A stretch of DNA of 64,000 nt. Source: Pseudomonas putida. GTDB taxonomy: Bacteria > Pseudomonadota > Gammaproteobacteria > Pseudomonadales > Pseudomonadaceae. The notes beneath the pieces were generated by a model, which worked only from the letters and a program-made list of their open reading frames with translations, ran no database searches and was not told the DNA's origin. Numbering within the stretch: the first letter of the stretch is position 1; each line of letters begins with the position of its first letter. Positions 36,637 through 44,929 of this stretch are shown in pieces. The position numbers and the translations under genes were made by a program. The stretch lies in assembly GCF_028682455.1 (NCBI RefSeq), contig NZ_JANHLD010000001.1, positions 1 through 64,000 of the forward strand, in the 5' to 3' direction.

Positions 36637-39195
36637 ATGAATGCAGCAACGACCATCGCCGTGCGGGAGCAACTGATCATCGTCGGCAACGGCATGGTGG
36701 GGCACCACTGCGTCGAGCAACTGATCGAGCGAGGGGCCTTGGGCCGCTTCGAGGTGCGGGTGTTCGGTGAGGAACGCCAGCGGGCGTACGACCGGGTACA
36801 CCTGTCGGAGTATTTCAGCGGCAGCGATGCCGAGACCCTGGCCCTGGGCGCAGCGGACGTGTACGCCAAAAACGGCATTCGCCTGCACCTGGACGAGGCC
36901 GTGGTAGCGATTGATCGCGAGCGCCGTGAAGTGCTTACCCCGCTTGGCCGCTATGCCTATGACCAGTTGATCCTGGCCACCGGTTCCTATCCCTTCGTGC
37001 CGCCCATTGACGGATGCGACGGTGCTTCGCGCCTGGTGTACCGCACCCTGGACGATCTCGATGCCATTCGCGCGGCGGCCACCGATGCCCGGCGCGGTGT
37101 GGTGGTCGGTGGCGGGCTGCTGGGCCTGGAGGCGGCCAACGCCCTCAAGTCCCTGGGGCTGGAAGCCCATGTGGTGGAGTTTGCCCCGCGCCTGATGCCG
37201 GTACAGCTCGACGCCGAAGGCGGCGCGGCCCTGCGAGCGCAGATTGAGGCGCTGGGTGTGGGCGTGCACCTGTCGCGGGCGACCCAGTCGGTGGTTGCCG
37301 GCGCAGACTACCGCTATCGGATGAACTTCGATGGTGGTGATTACCTCGAGACCGACCTGATCGTGTTTTCCGCCGGTATTCGCCCCCAGGACGCCCTAGG
37401 CCGCAGCAGTGGCCTACAGATCGCCGCCCGGGGAGGCGTGGTCATCGACAGCGGCTGTCGCACCAGCGACGCGCAGATCTTCGCCATTGGTGAATGCGCC
37501 TCGTGGAATGGCAGCGTGTTCGGCCTGGTCGCGCCTGGCTACACCATGGCGCGCAACGTGGCGGCGGCACTGGCCGGTGACGAGGCCGCCAGCTTCACCG
37601 GTGCCGACATGTCGACCAAGCTCAAGTTGCTGGGCGTCGATGTCGGCTCCATCGGTGACGCCCATGGCGCGACACCCGGGTCGCGCAGCTATCGCTTTAT
37701 CGACGAAGCCAACTCGGCCTACCGTCGCCTGGTGGTCGATGCCAGCGGCAAGCGGGTGCTGGGCGCGGTGCTGGTTGGCGACAACAGCTACTACGACACG
37801 CTGCTGCAGTACGCACAAAACGCCATTGCATTGCCTGCCGATCCGTCTGCCCTGATTCTGCCGCAATCGAGCGGTGCGCCAACCCTGGGCGCCGATGCCT
37901 TGCCCGACAGCGCAACTATCTGTTCTTGCCACAACGTCAGCAAGGGGGCGATCTGCAGCGCCATCGACAACGGCTGCGGCGAGCTGGGCGCGCTCAAGCA
38001 ACAGACCAAGGCCTGCACCGGTTGTGGCGGTTGCGCGGCGCTGCTCAAGCAGGTGTTCGAGCATGAGTTGATCGCCCGCGGTGTCAGCGTCGACAAGAGC
38101 CTGTGCGAGCATTTTGCCTACACGCGCCAGGAGCTCTACGCCCTGGTGCGTGTCGAAGGCATCCTGAGCTTCGATGAAATGCTCGCCAAACATGGTCGCG
38201 GTCACGTCGGCTGCGACATCTGCAAGCCCACGGTCGGCTCGATCCTGGCCTCCTGCTGGAACCAGCCGATCATGGACCCGTCGCTGGTGCCCCTGCAGGA
38301 CACCAACGACACCTTCATGGCCAACATGCAGAAGAACGGCACCTATTCGGTGGTACCACGTATCCCGGGTGGCGAAATCACCCCCGACAAGCTCATCGTC
38401 ATCGGCCAGGTGGCCAAGAAGTACGACCTCTACACCAAGATCACCGGCGGCCAGCGCATCGACCTGTTCGGCGCCCAGCTCCACGAGTTGCCGGCCATCT
38501 GGGGCGAGCTGATCGAAGCCGGCTTCGAGACCGGCCATGCCTATGGAAAGTCCACGCGCACGGTCAAATCCTGCGTCGGCAGTACCTGGTGCCGCTATGG
38601 GGTGCAGGACAGTGTGCAGATGGCCCTGACCCTGGAAGACCGCTACAAGGGCCTGCGCTCGCCACACAAGCTCAAATTCGCGGTGTCGGGCTGTACCCGT
38701 GAATGTGCCGAGGCGCAGAGCAAGGACATCGGTGTGATCGCCACCGAGAAGGGTTGGAACCTGTATGTGTGCGGCAACGGCGGCATGCGCCCGCGGCATG
38801 CCGAATTGTTCGCTACCGACCTCGACGATGCGGCGCTGATCCGGACCATCGACCGGGTTCTGATGTTCTACATCCGCACCGCCGACAAACTGCAGCGCAC
38901 CTCGGTGTGGCGCGAGAGCCTTGAAGGCGGGCTGGACTACCTCAAGCAGGTCATCCTCGACGACAGCCTGGGCCTTGGCGCCGAGCTGGAAGCGCAGATG
39001 CAGCTGGTGGTCGACCGTTACGAGTGCGAATGGGCCAATGCCCTGAAGGACCCTGAAAAGCTCAAGCGCTTCCGGACCTTCGTCAACGACCAGCGCCCGG
39101 ACCCCGGTGTGCATTTTGTTCGCGAGCGTGGCCAGCGCCGTCCCATCGGCGCCGCTGAACTTCATTTGATCCCGACCACTGAAGAGGTGTTGTGA
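36637..39195 (+). CDS. nirB: Nitrite reductase [NAD(P)H], large subunit
   Basis: An 852-residue NirB that reduces nitrite to ammonium in the cytoplasm. The N-terminal FAD/NAD(P)-binding half opens IIVGNGMVGHHCVE and has VVGGGLLGLEAANALKSLGL. A BFD-like [2Fe-2S] region near 428-465 carries CSCHNVSKG and CTGCGGC. The C-terminal sulfite/nitrite reductase half binds siroheme-[4Fe-4S] through CVGSTWCRYG near 645 and GCTRECAEAQSKD. The long ANTAR leader and sigma-54 promoter lie upstream. Its stop overlaps the nirD start. Confidence 0.95.
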   Translation: MNAATTIAVREQLIIVGNGMVGHHCVEQLIERGALGRFEVRVFGEERQRAYDRVHLSEYFSGSDAETLALGAADVYAKNGIRLHLDEAVVAIDRERREVLTPLGRYAYDQLILATGSYPFVPPIDGCDGASRLVYRTLDDLDAIRAAATDARRGVVVGGGLLGLEAANALKSLGLEAHVVEFAPRLMPVQLDAEGGAALRAQIEALGVGVHLSRATQSVVAGADYRYRMNFDGGDYLETDLIVFSAGIRPQDALGRSSGLQIAARGGVVIDSGCRTSDAQIFAIGECASWNGSVFGLVAPGYTMARNVAAALAGDEAASFTGADMSTKLKLLGVDVGSIGDAHGATPGSRSYRFIDEANSAYRRLVVDASGKRVLGAVLVGDNSYYDTLLQYAQNAIALPADPSALILPQSSGAPTLGADALPDSATICSCHNVSKGAICSAIDNGCGELGALKQQTKACTGCGGCAALLKQVFEHELIARGVSVDKSLCEHFAYTRQELYALVRVEGILSFDEMLAKHGRGHVGCDICKPTVGSILASCWNQPIMDPSLVPLQDTNDTFMANMQKNGTYSVVPRIPGGEITPDKLIVIGQVAKKYDLYTKITGGQRIDLFGAQLHELPAIWGELIEAGFETGHAYGKSTRTVKSCVGSTWCRYGVQDSVQMALTLEDRYKGLRSPHKLKFAVSGCTRECAEAQSKDIGVIATEKGWNLYVCGNGGMRPRHAELFATDLDDAALIRTIDRVLMFYIRTADKLQRTSVWRESLEGGLDYLKQVILDDSLGLGAELEAQMQLVVDRYECEWANALKDPEKLKRFRTFVNDQRPDPGVHFVRERGQRRPIGAAELHLIPTTEEVL

Positions 39196-39560
39196 TGAGC
39201 CTGTCCAATGCGGCTGTAAACCTGCAAACCCGACACTGGCATGCGGTCTGTAGCCGTGATGACCTGGTGGCGCAATCGGGCGTGGTGGTGTGGTTCGAGG
39301 GGCGGCAGGTGGCGTTGTTCTACCTGCCGGAGCAGAGCACGCCGGTGTATGCCGTTGATAACGTCGACCCCAAGTCGGGTGCCAATGTGATCGGTCGCGG
39401 ACTGGTAGGGCACCTCAAGGGCGAACTGGTGGTGGCGGCGCCGTTGTACAAGCAGCACTTCTGCCTGAGCGATGGCCGCTGCCTGGAGGATGCGCAACAG
39501 GCGTTGCAGGTGTGGCCGGTGCGGTTGCGCGGTGAGCAGGTCGAGATTGGTCTGGGTTGA
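39195..39560 (+). CDS. nirD: Nitrite reductase [NAD(P)H], small subunit
   Basis: A 121-residue Rieske-like NirD. It has the Rieske fold (WHAVCSRDDLVAQSGVVVWFEG, then YKQHFCLSDGRCL) but lacks the Cys-His pairs needed to hold a [2Fe-2S] cluster, as is usual for enteric-type NirD. The ATG at 39195 overlaps the nirB stop (TGATG); a GTG one codon earlier is possible. It completes the NADH-nitrite reductase with NirB. Confidence 0.93.
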   Translation: MSLSNAAVNLQTRHWHAVCSRDDLVAQSGVVVWFEGRQVALFYLPEQSTPVYAVDNVDPKSGANVIGRGLVGHLKGELVVAAPLYKQHFCLSDGRCLEDAQQALQVWPVRLRGEQVEIGLG

Positions 39561-39566
39561 CGCTTT

Positions 39567-39619
39567 TCGCGGGGCAAGCCCGCTCCTGCGGCACCCGTAG
39601 GAGCGGGCTTGCCCCGCGA
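39567..39619. repeat. REP pair (inverted), Pseudomonas type
   Basis: TCGCGGGGCAAGCCCGCTCC begins at 39567 and GGAGCGGGCTTGCCCCGCGA ends at 39619, separated by about 7 bases. It fills the gap between nirD and the LysR gene, starting 6 bases after the nirD stop. Confidence 0.92.
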
Positions 39620-39644
39620 AAGAACGGCCCGATACACTCCGCGG

Positions 39645-40577
39645 ATGAACCTCGACACCCGCATCAAATTCCGCCACCTCCTGTGCTTTCTGGAAATCGC
39701 CCGCCAGGGCAGTTTCGCCAAGGCCGCCGATGCCATGGCGATCAGTCAGCCGGCCATCTCCAAGACCCTCAAGGAGCTTGAAGACCTGTTGCAGACACGC
39801 CTGTTCGAGCGCGGCAAGCAAGGTGTCGAACTGACCCCGGCCGGGGTGCGTTTCATGCGCTATGCCGGGCCCAGCGTGCAGGCCCTGCGTGAGGGCGTGA
39901 GTACCTTGCGCGGTGAGGAACATTCCCCGCCGCAGGTGCGAGTCGGTGTGCTGTCGACGGTAGAAAGCCTGCTGATGCCCGAGGTGCTCTGTCGCCTGCA
40001 CCAGCGCCATGACGCACTGGTGGTCAGCGTGGCCACCGGCCCCAGCGCGCACTTGCTGGGGCAACTGCATGTGGGTGAACTCGACCTGGTGATCGGGCGC
40101 ATGACCGACAGTCCACAGATCCAGGGCCTGCTGTTCGAGCACCTGTACAGCGAGTCGATGTCGCTGGTGGTGCGTCCGGGTCATCCGCTGCTGGCCCGCC
40201 AGCCGATCGAACGCAACCAGGTGGGCCGTTATCCTTTGGTGCTGCCCCTGGCCGGTACCACCATCCGCAAGCACGCCGACAGCCTGTTTGTGCAGTGCGC
40301 CATCGAGCAGCCGCTGCAGCGTCTGGAAACCCTTTCCCCGGCCCTGAGCCGGCGTTATGTGCAAGGCAGCGATGCCGTGTGGGTAGCGCCGCGCGATGCG
40401 GTACGGGTCGACCTGGGGCGGGGCGAGTTGTGCGAGCTGGACCTGGGAGTGAAGGAACCCGGGGGCTCGGTGGGTATCTGCAGCAACGCCGCCTTGCCGC
40501 TGAGTCTGCCGGCCCGCTGGTTGTGCGAAGTGCTGCGGGAAGTGGCCGCGCAATACCGCGATGGCAGCTACCCCTGA
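39645..40577 (+). CDS. LysR family regulator, PcaQ-like
   Basis: A 310-residue LysR-type regulator. The N-terminal helix-turn-helix is FLEIARQGSFAKAADAMAI then QPAISKTLKELEDLLQTRLF; the effector domain follows. The N-terminus MNLDTRIKFRHLLCF is typical of the PcaQ/GbpR branch that controls protocatechuate or galactose-type catabolic genes, but no such genes are nearby, so the target is open. The start at 39645 is 26 bases after a REP pair, so its promoter must lie within or before the repeat or it is read from nirD. Confidence 0.82.
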   Translation: MNLDTRIKFRHLLCFLEIARQGSFAKAADAMAISQPAISKTLKELEDLLQTRLFERGKQGVELTPAGVRFMRYAGPSVQALREGVSTLRGEEHSPPQVRVGVLSTVESLLMPEVLCRLHQRHDALVVSVATGPSAHLLGQLHVGELDLVIGRMTDSPQIQGLLFEHLYSESMSLVVRPGHPLLARQPIERNQVGRYPLVLPLAGTTIRKHADSLFVQCAIEQPLQRLETLSPALSRRYVQGSDAVWVAPRDAVRVDLGRGELCELDLGVKEPGGSVGICSNAALPLSLPARWLCEVLREVAAQYRDGSYP

Positions 40578-40803
40578 AATGTTGTCCTTATTACAAACTG
40601 CTACAAAAACTGCGCGCAAATTTGCTCAAGCGTCATGTCCCGTCAATACTGGCCACTGGCTGCAGCTTTACATGAAGAAGGATTTAACTGGCTGAACTTA
40701 TCCGGCTTTTGTTGCTCTCATGCCGGTAGCCATTGGTCGTGGCCGCCTGATAAGCTCGCGGCTTTACTCGATTGCCCTATTGGCGCATGAACAAGGAAAT
40801 AGC

Positions 40804-41526
40804 ATGAAACAGCATCGGTTGGCGGCTGCGGTTGCCCTGGTTGGTCTGGTCCTGGCGGGTTGCGATTCGCAGACCAGCGTCGAGCTCAAGACTCCGGCAC
40901 AGAAAGCCTCCTACGGTATTGGCCTGAACATGGGCAAGAGCCTGGCTCAGGAAGGCATGGACGACCTTGATTCGAAAGCAGTAGCTCAAGGCATCGAAGA
41001 TGCTGTGGGCAACAAGGAACAGAAGATCAAGGATGAGGAGCTGGTCGAAGCCTTTGCTGCCTTGCAAAAGCGCGCTGAAGAGCGTCTGGTCAAGATGAGC
41101 GAAGAGTCGGCGGCCGCTGGCAAGAAATTCCTTGAAGAAAACGGCAAGAAGACTGGTGTCGTCACCACCGCTTCCGGCCTGCAGTACGAAGTGATCAAGA
41201 AGGCCGACGGCGCCCAGCCGAAGCCGACTGACGTGGTTACCGTCCACTACGAAGGCAAGCTGATCGATGGCAAGGTGTTCGACAGCTCCGTCGAGCGTGG
41301 CAGCCCGATCGACCTGCCGGTCAGCGGCGTGATCCCGGGTTGGGTCGAAGGCCTGCAACTGATGCACGTTGGCGAGAAGTACAAGCTGTTCATCCCGGCT
41401 GACCTCGCTTACGGCGCCCAGAGCCCAAGCCCGATGATCCCGGCCAACTCGGTCCTGGTTTTCGAACTGGAACTGCTGGGCATCAAGGATCAGGCCAAGC
41501 CTGAAGCCGACGCCGCAGCCGAGTAA
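40804..41526 (+). CDS. FKBP-type peptidyl-prolyl isomerase lipoprotein (Mip/FkpA-like)
   Basis: A 240-residue lipoprotein (lipobox LAGC, Cys 20). Residues about 30-115 form the helical dimerisation domain of Mip/FkpA proteins (ASYGIGLNMGKSLAQEGMD, then charged helix). The C-terminal FKBP domain has VTVHYEGKLIDGKVFDSS, PGWVEGLQLMHVGEKY, IPADLAYG and VLVFELELL. It should assist folding of periplasmic proteins while anchored in the outer membrane. The ATG at 40804 has AAGGAA upstream and gives the signal sequence; the frame extends upstream without one. Confidence 0.9.
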   Translation: MKQHRLAAAVALVGLVLAGCDSQTSVELKTPAQKASYGIGLNMGKSLAQEGMDDLDSKAVAQGIEDAVGNKEQKIKDEELVEAFAALQKRAEERLVKMSEESAAAGKKFLEENGKKTGVVTTASGLQYEVIKKADGAQPKPTDVVTVHYEGKLIDGKVFDSSVERGSPIDLPVSGVIPGWVEGLQLMHVGEKYKLFIPADLAYGAQSPSPMIPANSVLVFELELLGIKDQAKPEADAAAE

Positions 41527-41543
41527 GCTGCCGCGGTACCGAC

Positions 41544-41567
41544 AACGCCCCGTCTCGACGGGGCGTT
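41544..41567 (+). terminator. Terminator of the FKBP gene
   Basis: AACGCCCCGTC pairs with GACGGGGCGTT, giving a stem of about 11 bp with a short loop, starting 18 bases after the stop codon. The tail is TGTCGTTTGT, a weak T-tract. Confidence 0.7.
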
Positions 41568-41754
41568 GTCGTTTGTGGTGATTGCATCGAACCCTGGCAG
41601 TACACCAGGGTCTGAAATGCTGCAACGAATGGAGAAAAGGCGCACGATGGGCAAAACGTTTGCGCCATTGAAACAGGTGTGTAAAAAACGCCCGATTTGA
41701 GCCCGGCCCTTGCCTGGCGGGCGCCTCGAGGTGCAAATCTCGCTCTGTTCACAA

Positions 41755-41781
41755 GGTTATCCACAATAATTGTGGATAACC
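41755..41781. promoter_or_regulatory. Perfect 27-bp palindrome with two inverted DnaA boxes
   Basis: Arms GGTTATCCACAAT (41755-41767) and ATTGTGGATAACC (41769-41781) flank a single A. Each arm contains a consensus DnaA box TTATCCACA. It ends 28 bases before the ATG of the DUF1232 gene, where it could be a DnaA-controlled promoter site or a hairpin in the leader. There is no T-tract after it, so it is not an intrinsic terminator on either strand. Confidence 0.6.
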
Positions 41782-41808
41782 TTTCCCTGGCTGGTCCCTG
41801 GAGGCCGT

Positions 41809-42249
41809 ATGAAAGCACCGTGGAATTTCGCCCGCTTTCTGCCCCTGGCCGAGCGCCTGCTCAGCCGTGGCCGTCTGCCGGCACTGATTTTTGCCGTGGC
41901 GCGCAAAGGTCCGCGGCTTGGCAAACTGCGCGAGGACGTGCGCCTGATGCAGGCCCTGTGCCTGGCCTGGTGGCGTGGCGAGTACCGCGCGATCAGCCCC
42001 AAGGCCCTGATTACCGTAGTGGCCGGGCTGTTGTATTTCGTCAGCCCCCTGGACGCGATTCCCGACTGGCTGCTGGGCGTGGGCTTTCTCGATGACATCG
42101 CTGTACTGGCCTGGGTGATGAAGGCCGTCTCCGATGAACTGGCCGCCTTCAACGCCTGGCGCACGCGGCAGTCGCCGGAAAAGCTGCGGGTGGTCGAACG
42201 CCTGCCAGATACGGCCGAATCCCTGCGTCTTGAACAGGAAAAGCACTGA
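41809..42249 (+). CDS. DUF1232 (YkvA) family membrane protein
   Basis: A 146-residue protein with a basic N-terminal region (LAERLLSRGRLPALIFAVARKGPRLGKLREDVRLM) and a DUF1232 core in which ALITVVAGLLYFVSPLDAIPDWLLGVGFLDDIAVLAWVM gives two membrane segments around the SPLDAIPD hallmark. The function of the family is unknown. The ATG at 41809 has GGAG 7 bases upstream. The preceding perfect palindrome with DnaA boxes suggests unusual control. Confidence 0.85.
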   Translation: MKAPWNFARFLPLAERLLSRGRLPALIFAVARKGPRLGKLREDVRLMQALCLAWWRGEYRAISPKALITVVAGLLYFVSPLDAIPDWLLGVGFLDDIAVLAWVMKAVSDELAAFNAWRTRQSPEKLRVVERLPDTAESLRLEQEKH

Positions 42250-42287
42250 TCACGACGCGCTCCCCTGCACACCCTTGTGGCTGGTAA

Positions 42288-42336
42288 TATAATTGGCATA
42301 AGGGTTATGCCTACGGATTACATGTCGTAGTCCTAC
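42288..42336 (+). promoter_or_regulatory. Promoter with overlapping palindromes before the XRE gene
   Basis: A consensus -10 TATAAT lies at 42288-42293; no good -35 was seen. GGCATAA (42295-42301) and TTATGCC (42305-42311) make a 7-bp inverted repeat at the expected start point. Further short repeats follow (CTACG/CGTAG at 42311-42330, GTAG/CTAC at 42327-42336). The arrangement suits an autorepressor operator. Confidence 0.5.
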
Positions 42337-42348
42337 AAGGGGGTTGTA

Positions 42349-42687
42349 ATGAGTATTCAGGTCATCAGCCGAGACGGTCAACCCGAGTACGCGGTTGTAC
42401 CCTGGGAGCAATACCAGGCACTGCTCAAGGCGGCCGGCCAGGCCGAGCAGGTTGCCGTCGAGCACGCAGATTCCACCCCTGCACACAGCGCCAGCTTGCC
42501 GAGTTTCAGCGAGCTGGCGCGTTTGCGTGAAGGCAAGGGCCTGGCGCCGGAGCAATTGGCGCGCAGCGTCGGTATCAGCCCGGTGTATCTGGCCCTGATC
42601 GAGAGCGGTGAACGCCAGCCGGATGCCGCCATTCGCCGCAGCCTGGCCTGGGAGCTGGGGGTGGCCGGATGGAGCGAGCCGTCGTGA
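42349..42687 (+). CDS. XRE-type helix-turn-helix protein with Phd-like N-terminus
   Basis: A 112-residue protein. Residues 1-27 (QVISRDGQPEYAVVPWEQY) resemble the N-terminal strand-helix of Phd/YefM-type antitoxins; residues about 48-105 are an XRE helix-turn-helix (LARLREGKGLAPEQLARSVG, then YLALIESGERQPDAAIRR). This suggests an autorepressor, possibly an antitoxin. It overlaps the next gene by 4 bases. A palindromic operator candidate lies directly upstream. Role unproven; a plain housekeeping regulator is equally possible. Confidence 0.75.
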   Translation: MSIQVISRDGQPEYAVVPWEQYQALLKAAGQAEQVAVEHADSTPAHSASLPSFSELARLREGKGLAPEQLARSVGISPVYLALIESGERQPDAAIRRSLAWELGVAGWSEPS

Positions 42688-43052
42688 GCAGCGTACGTAT
42701 CAGTCGCCAACACTGGGATGGCCTGCTTGGCGAGCTGGACCTGGCCCGTCGTCAACGGCACTTGTTGACCTACCGCGCCTTGCTCGAACGCCTGCAACTA
42801 CCAAGCCCCGCGATGCAGACACTCACCGCCGCCCTTGAGCACCTGGCGGCGCTGGATGCCCGCGCCGAGCAACCCTTGCGCAGTTCGCTGGTGATCAGTC
42901 AGGGGGCGAGCCGTTTGCCGCGCACCGGTTTCTTTGAGTGCGTAGAGCGTCTGGGGCGCTTCTCGGGGCCTTCCGACGGCATGGCTGCCGCGTCCTGGCA
43001 CGCTTCCGAAGTGGTCCGGGTGTTCGAGTACAGCTACCCCGAGGAAGCCTGA
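42684..43052 (+). CDS. Hypothetical protein paired with the XRE gene (122 aa)
   Basis: I do not recognise a family. The GTG at 42684 overlaps the upstream stop (GTGA) and gives a 122-residue product beginning MSSVRISRQHWDGLLGELDLARRQ; an ATG at 42669 would add five residues. It looks helical in the first 70 residues and then contains SLVISQGASRLPRTGFFECVERLGR. There is no signal peptide. Tight coupling to an XRE/Phd-like gene invites comparison with toxin-antitoxin pairs, but no toxin motif is visible. The 3' end overlaps the convergent EAL gene by 19 bases. Confidence 0.7.
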   Translation: MSSVRISRQHWDGLLGELDLARRQRHLLTYRALLERLQLPSPAMQTLTAALEHLAALDARAEQPLRSSLVISQGASRLPRTGFFECVERLGRFSGPSDGMAAASWHASEVVRVFEYSYPEEA

Positions 43053-44806
43053 GCGCCAGGGGCGGTATCGATCCGGTAGACACTGTGCCCGGACAGGTCC
43101 TTGGCCTGGTGCTTGGCCTGCGAGGCCAGCTCGGCCAGTTGCCCGGCATCCAGGTCGGCGCAGGCTTGCGGGTGCAGTTGCACCACGCCAATCGACAACG
43201 ACAGTAGCGCGAACTCCTGACGCTGGCCCTGGCGGTTGGGGGCAATGAAGCAGCCCGCCTGCAAGTGCTCGGCTCGGTAGAAGCGCCGACACTGTTTCTG
43301 AAAGTCTTCCAGCAGCAACTGCAGCCGGCGCTCCCAGTCGGCGGAGCCCAGCACCAGCATGAAATCATCGCCGCCAATGTGGCCGACGAAATCGTGGTTG
43401 GGGTCGACGCGCTCGTTCAGGCATTGGGCCAGGCACAGCAGCACTTCATCGCCACGGGCGTAGCCGTAGATGTCGTTGAACGGCTTGAAACTGTCGATAT
43501 CCACATAGCAGATCGCCGCCTCGCGCTGCTGCTGCAACAGGCGGGTCAGGCACTGCTGGATCGGCACGTTGCCGGGCAGCAGGGTCAGGGGGTTGGCATA
43601 GCGCGCCTGCTGGATCTTCTGTTCGGTGATCAACTTGAGTACATCGATGACCCGGCCCAGGCCCAGGTAGCGGCCATTGTGGGTGATGATGAAATCTTCT
43701 TCGATCCGCTGGCGGGCGCGACTGGTCAGCAGGCGACTGACCTTCTGCAGCGACTGGACCAGCTCCACGGCGAGGAAATCATCGCTCATCAAGCGACTGA
43801 TCGGCTTGCGTGCGAACAGGTCGGTGGCAAACGGCTTGAGCAGTGCATCGGACAACGAATGGCGATGGACGATACCGCAGGGCTGGCGACGCTCGTTGAG
43901 CACTGCCAGCGAGTTGAGATTGGCCTGGCGCCGGAACAGCTCCAGCACTTGCGCCGTGGGCGTACCTTGCGCCACCGCCGGTTGCTCATTGAGCAGCGCG
44001 GCCAGGTTACCGCAGTCGTCGTTCGGCACCTGCACGTCACGGCGCGAGCTGCCCAGCATCTGCTGGATGTCCCGTGACGCCTGCTCCTGGGGGCGGCCGA
44101 GCAGGTAGCCCTGGACCAGGTCGACGCCCATGTCGGTCAGTACCTGCAGCTCCTCGGCAAGCTCGATGCCTTCGGCGATCACCTGGGCCCGCGAGGCGCG
44201 GGCAATCTGCAGGATGGAGCCGACAAACTCGCGCTTGACCGCATCCTGGTGGATGCCGTCGATGAAGTGGCGGTCGATCTTGACGTAGTCCGGACGCAGC
44301 TCCGACCAGAGGCGCAGGCTAGAGTAACCTGCGCCCAGGTCATCCAGGGCAATGGAGAATCCCATGTCGCGATAGTGGTGCAGGGCATTGAACAGCAGCT
44401 GGAAGTCGTCGGTGGGGGTCTGTTCGGTCAGCTCGATCACCACCCTGCTGGGCGAAAGCCCGAGGTCGTGGAGCATTTTCAGCGTGCGCCCGGACTGATA
44501 CTGAGGCTCCAGCAGCGACTCGGGAGAGACGTTGAGAAACAGCTTGCCTTCCAGTTGCTGCTGGCTGAAGCGTCGGCAGGCGCTTTCCCGACAGGCCACT
44601 TCCAGCTCGGTCAGGCGGCCGGCCTGGCGGGCGACGGCAAACAGGTTGATCGGCGAGTGCAAGGGGCTGTTGGAGGGACCGCGGCTCAAGGCCTCGTAGC
44701 CGAGGATACGCCGCTGCGACAGGCAGACAATGGGCTGGAACAGGCTGTGCAAGCCGCTTTGAGCAAGAATGGTGCTCAACGCGCTGAGCTGTTCGGTCAC
44801 GGTCAT
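43034..44806 (-). CDS. EAL-CBS-GGDEF protein, probable c-di-GMP phosphodiesterase
   Basis: A 590-residue cytosolic signalling protein with no membrane segments. The N-terminal EAL domain (to about 255) keeps the metal and catalytic residues: YEALSRG, NVSPESL, VIELTEQ, DDLGAGYSSL, VKIDRHF and IAEGIE. A CBS-pair region (about 290-400) follows, and the C-terminal cyclase-like domain (about 425-585) reads HIGGDDFML instead of GGDEF and lacks an RxxD inhibitory site. It therefore probably degrades c-di-GMP, with the CBS pair sensing a nucleotide. The ATG at 44806 gives MTVTEQLSAL. It lies downstream of prc on the same strand. Confidence 0.88.
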   Translation of the reverse strand: MTVTEQLSALSTILAQSGLHSLFQPIVCLSQRRILGYEALSRGPSNSPLHSPINLFAVARQAGRLTELEVACRESACRRFSQQQLEGKLFLNVSPESLLEPQYQSGRTLKMLHDLGLSPSRVVIELTEQTPTDDFQLLFNALHHYRDMGFSIALDDLGAGYSSLRLWSELRPDYVKIDRHFIDGIHQDAVKREFVGSILQIARASRAQVIAEGIELAEELQVLTDMGVDLVQGYLLGRPQEQASRDIQQMLGSSRRDVQVPNDDCGNLAALLNEQPAVAQGTPTAQVLELFRRQANLNSLAVLNERRQPCGIVHRHSLSDALLKPFATDLFARKPISRLMSDDFLAVELVQSLQKVSRLLTSRARQRIEEDFIITHNGRYLGLGRVIDVLKLITEQKIQQARYANPLTLLPGNVPIQQCLTRLLQQQREAAICYVDIDSFKPFNDIYGYARGDEVLLCLAQCLNERVDPNHDFVGHIGGDDFMLVLGSADWERRLQLLLEDFQKQCRRFYRAEHLQAGCFIAPNRQGQRQEFALLSLSIGVVQLHPQACADLDAGQLAELASQAKHQAKDLSGHSVYRIDTAPGAQASSG

Positions 44807-44929
44807 GGCAGCACTACCTTGAAAAAAAGGGACTGGAGCCAACGGCTTCAGTCCCTTTATTTCACGACAGATTCGTGACTATTTAATGACGCAATAGCGG
44901 CACGATCACATTATTTTGCCACTACCGTT

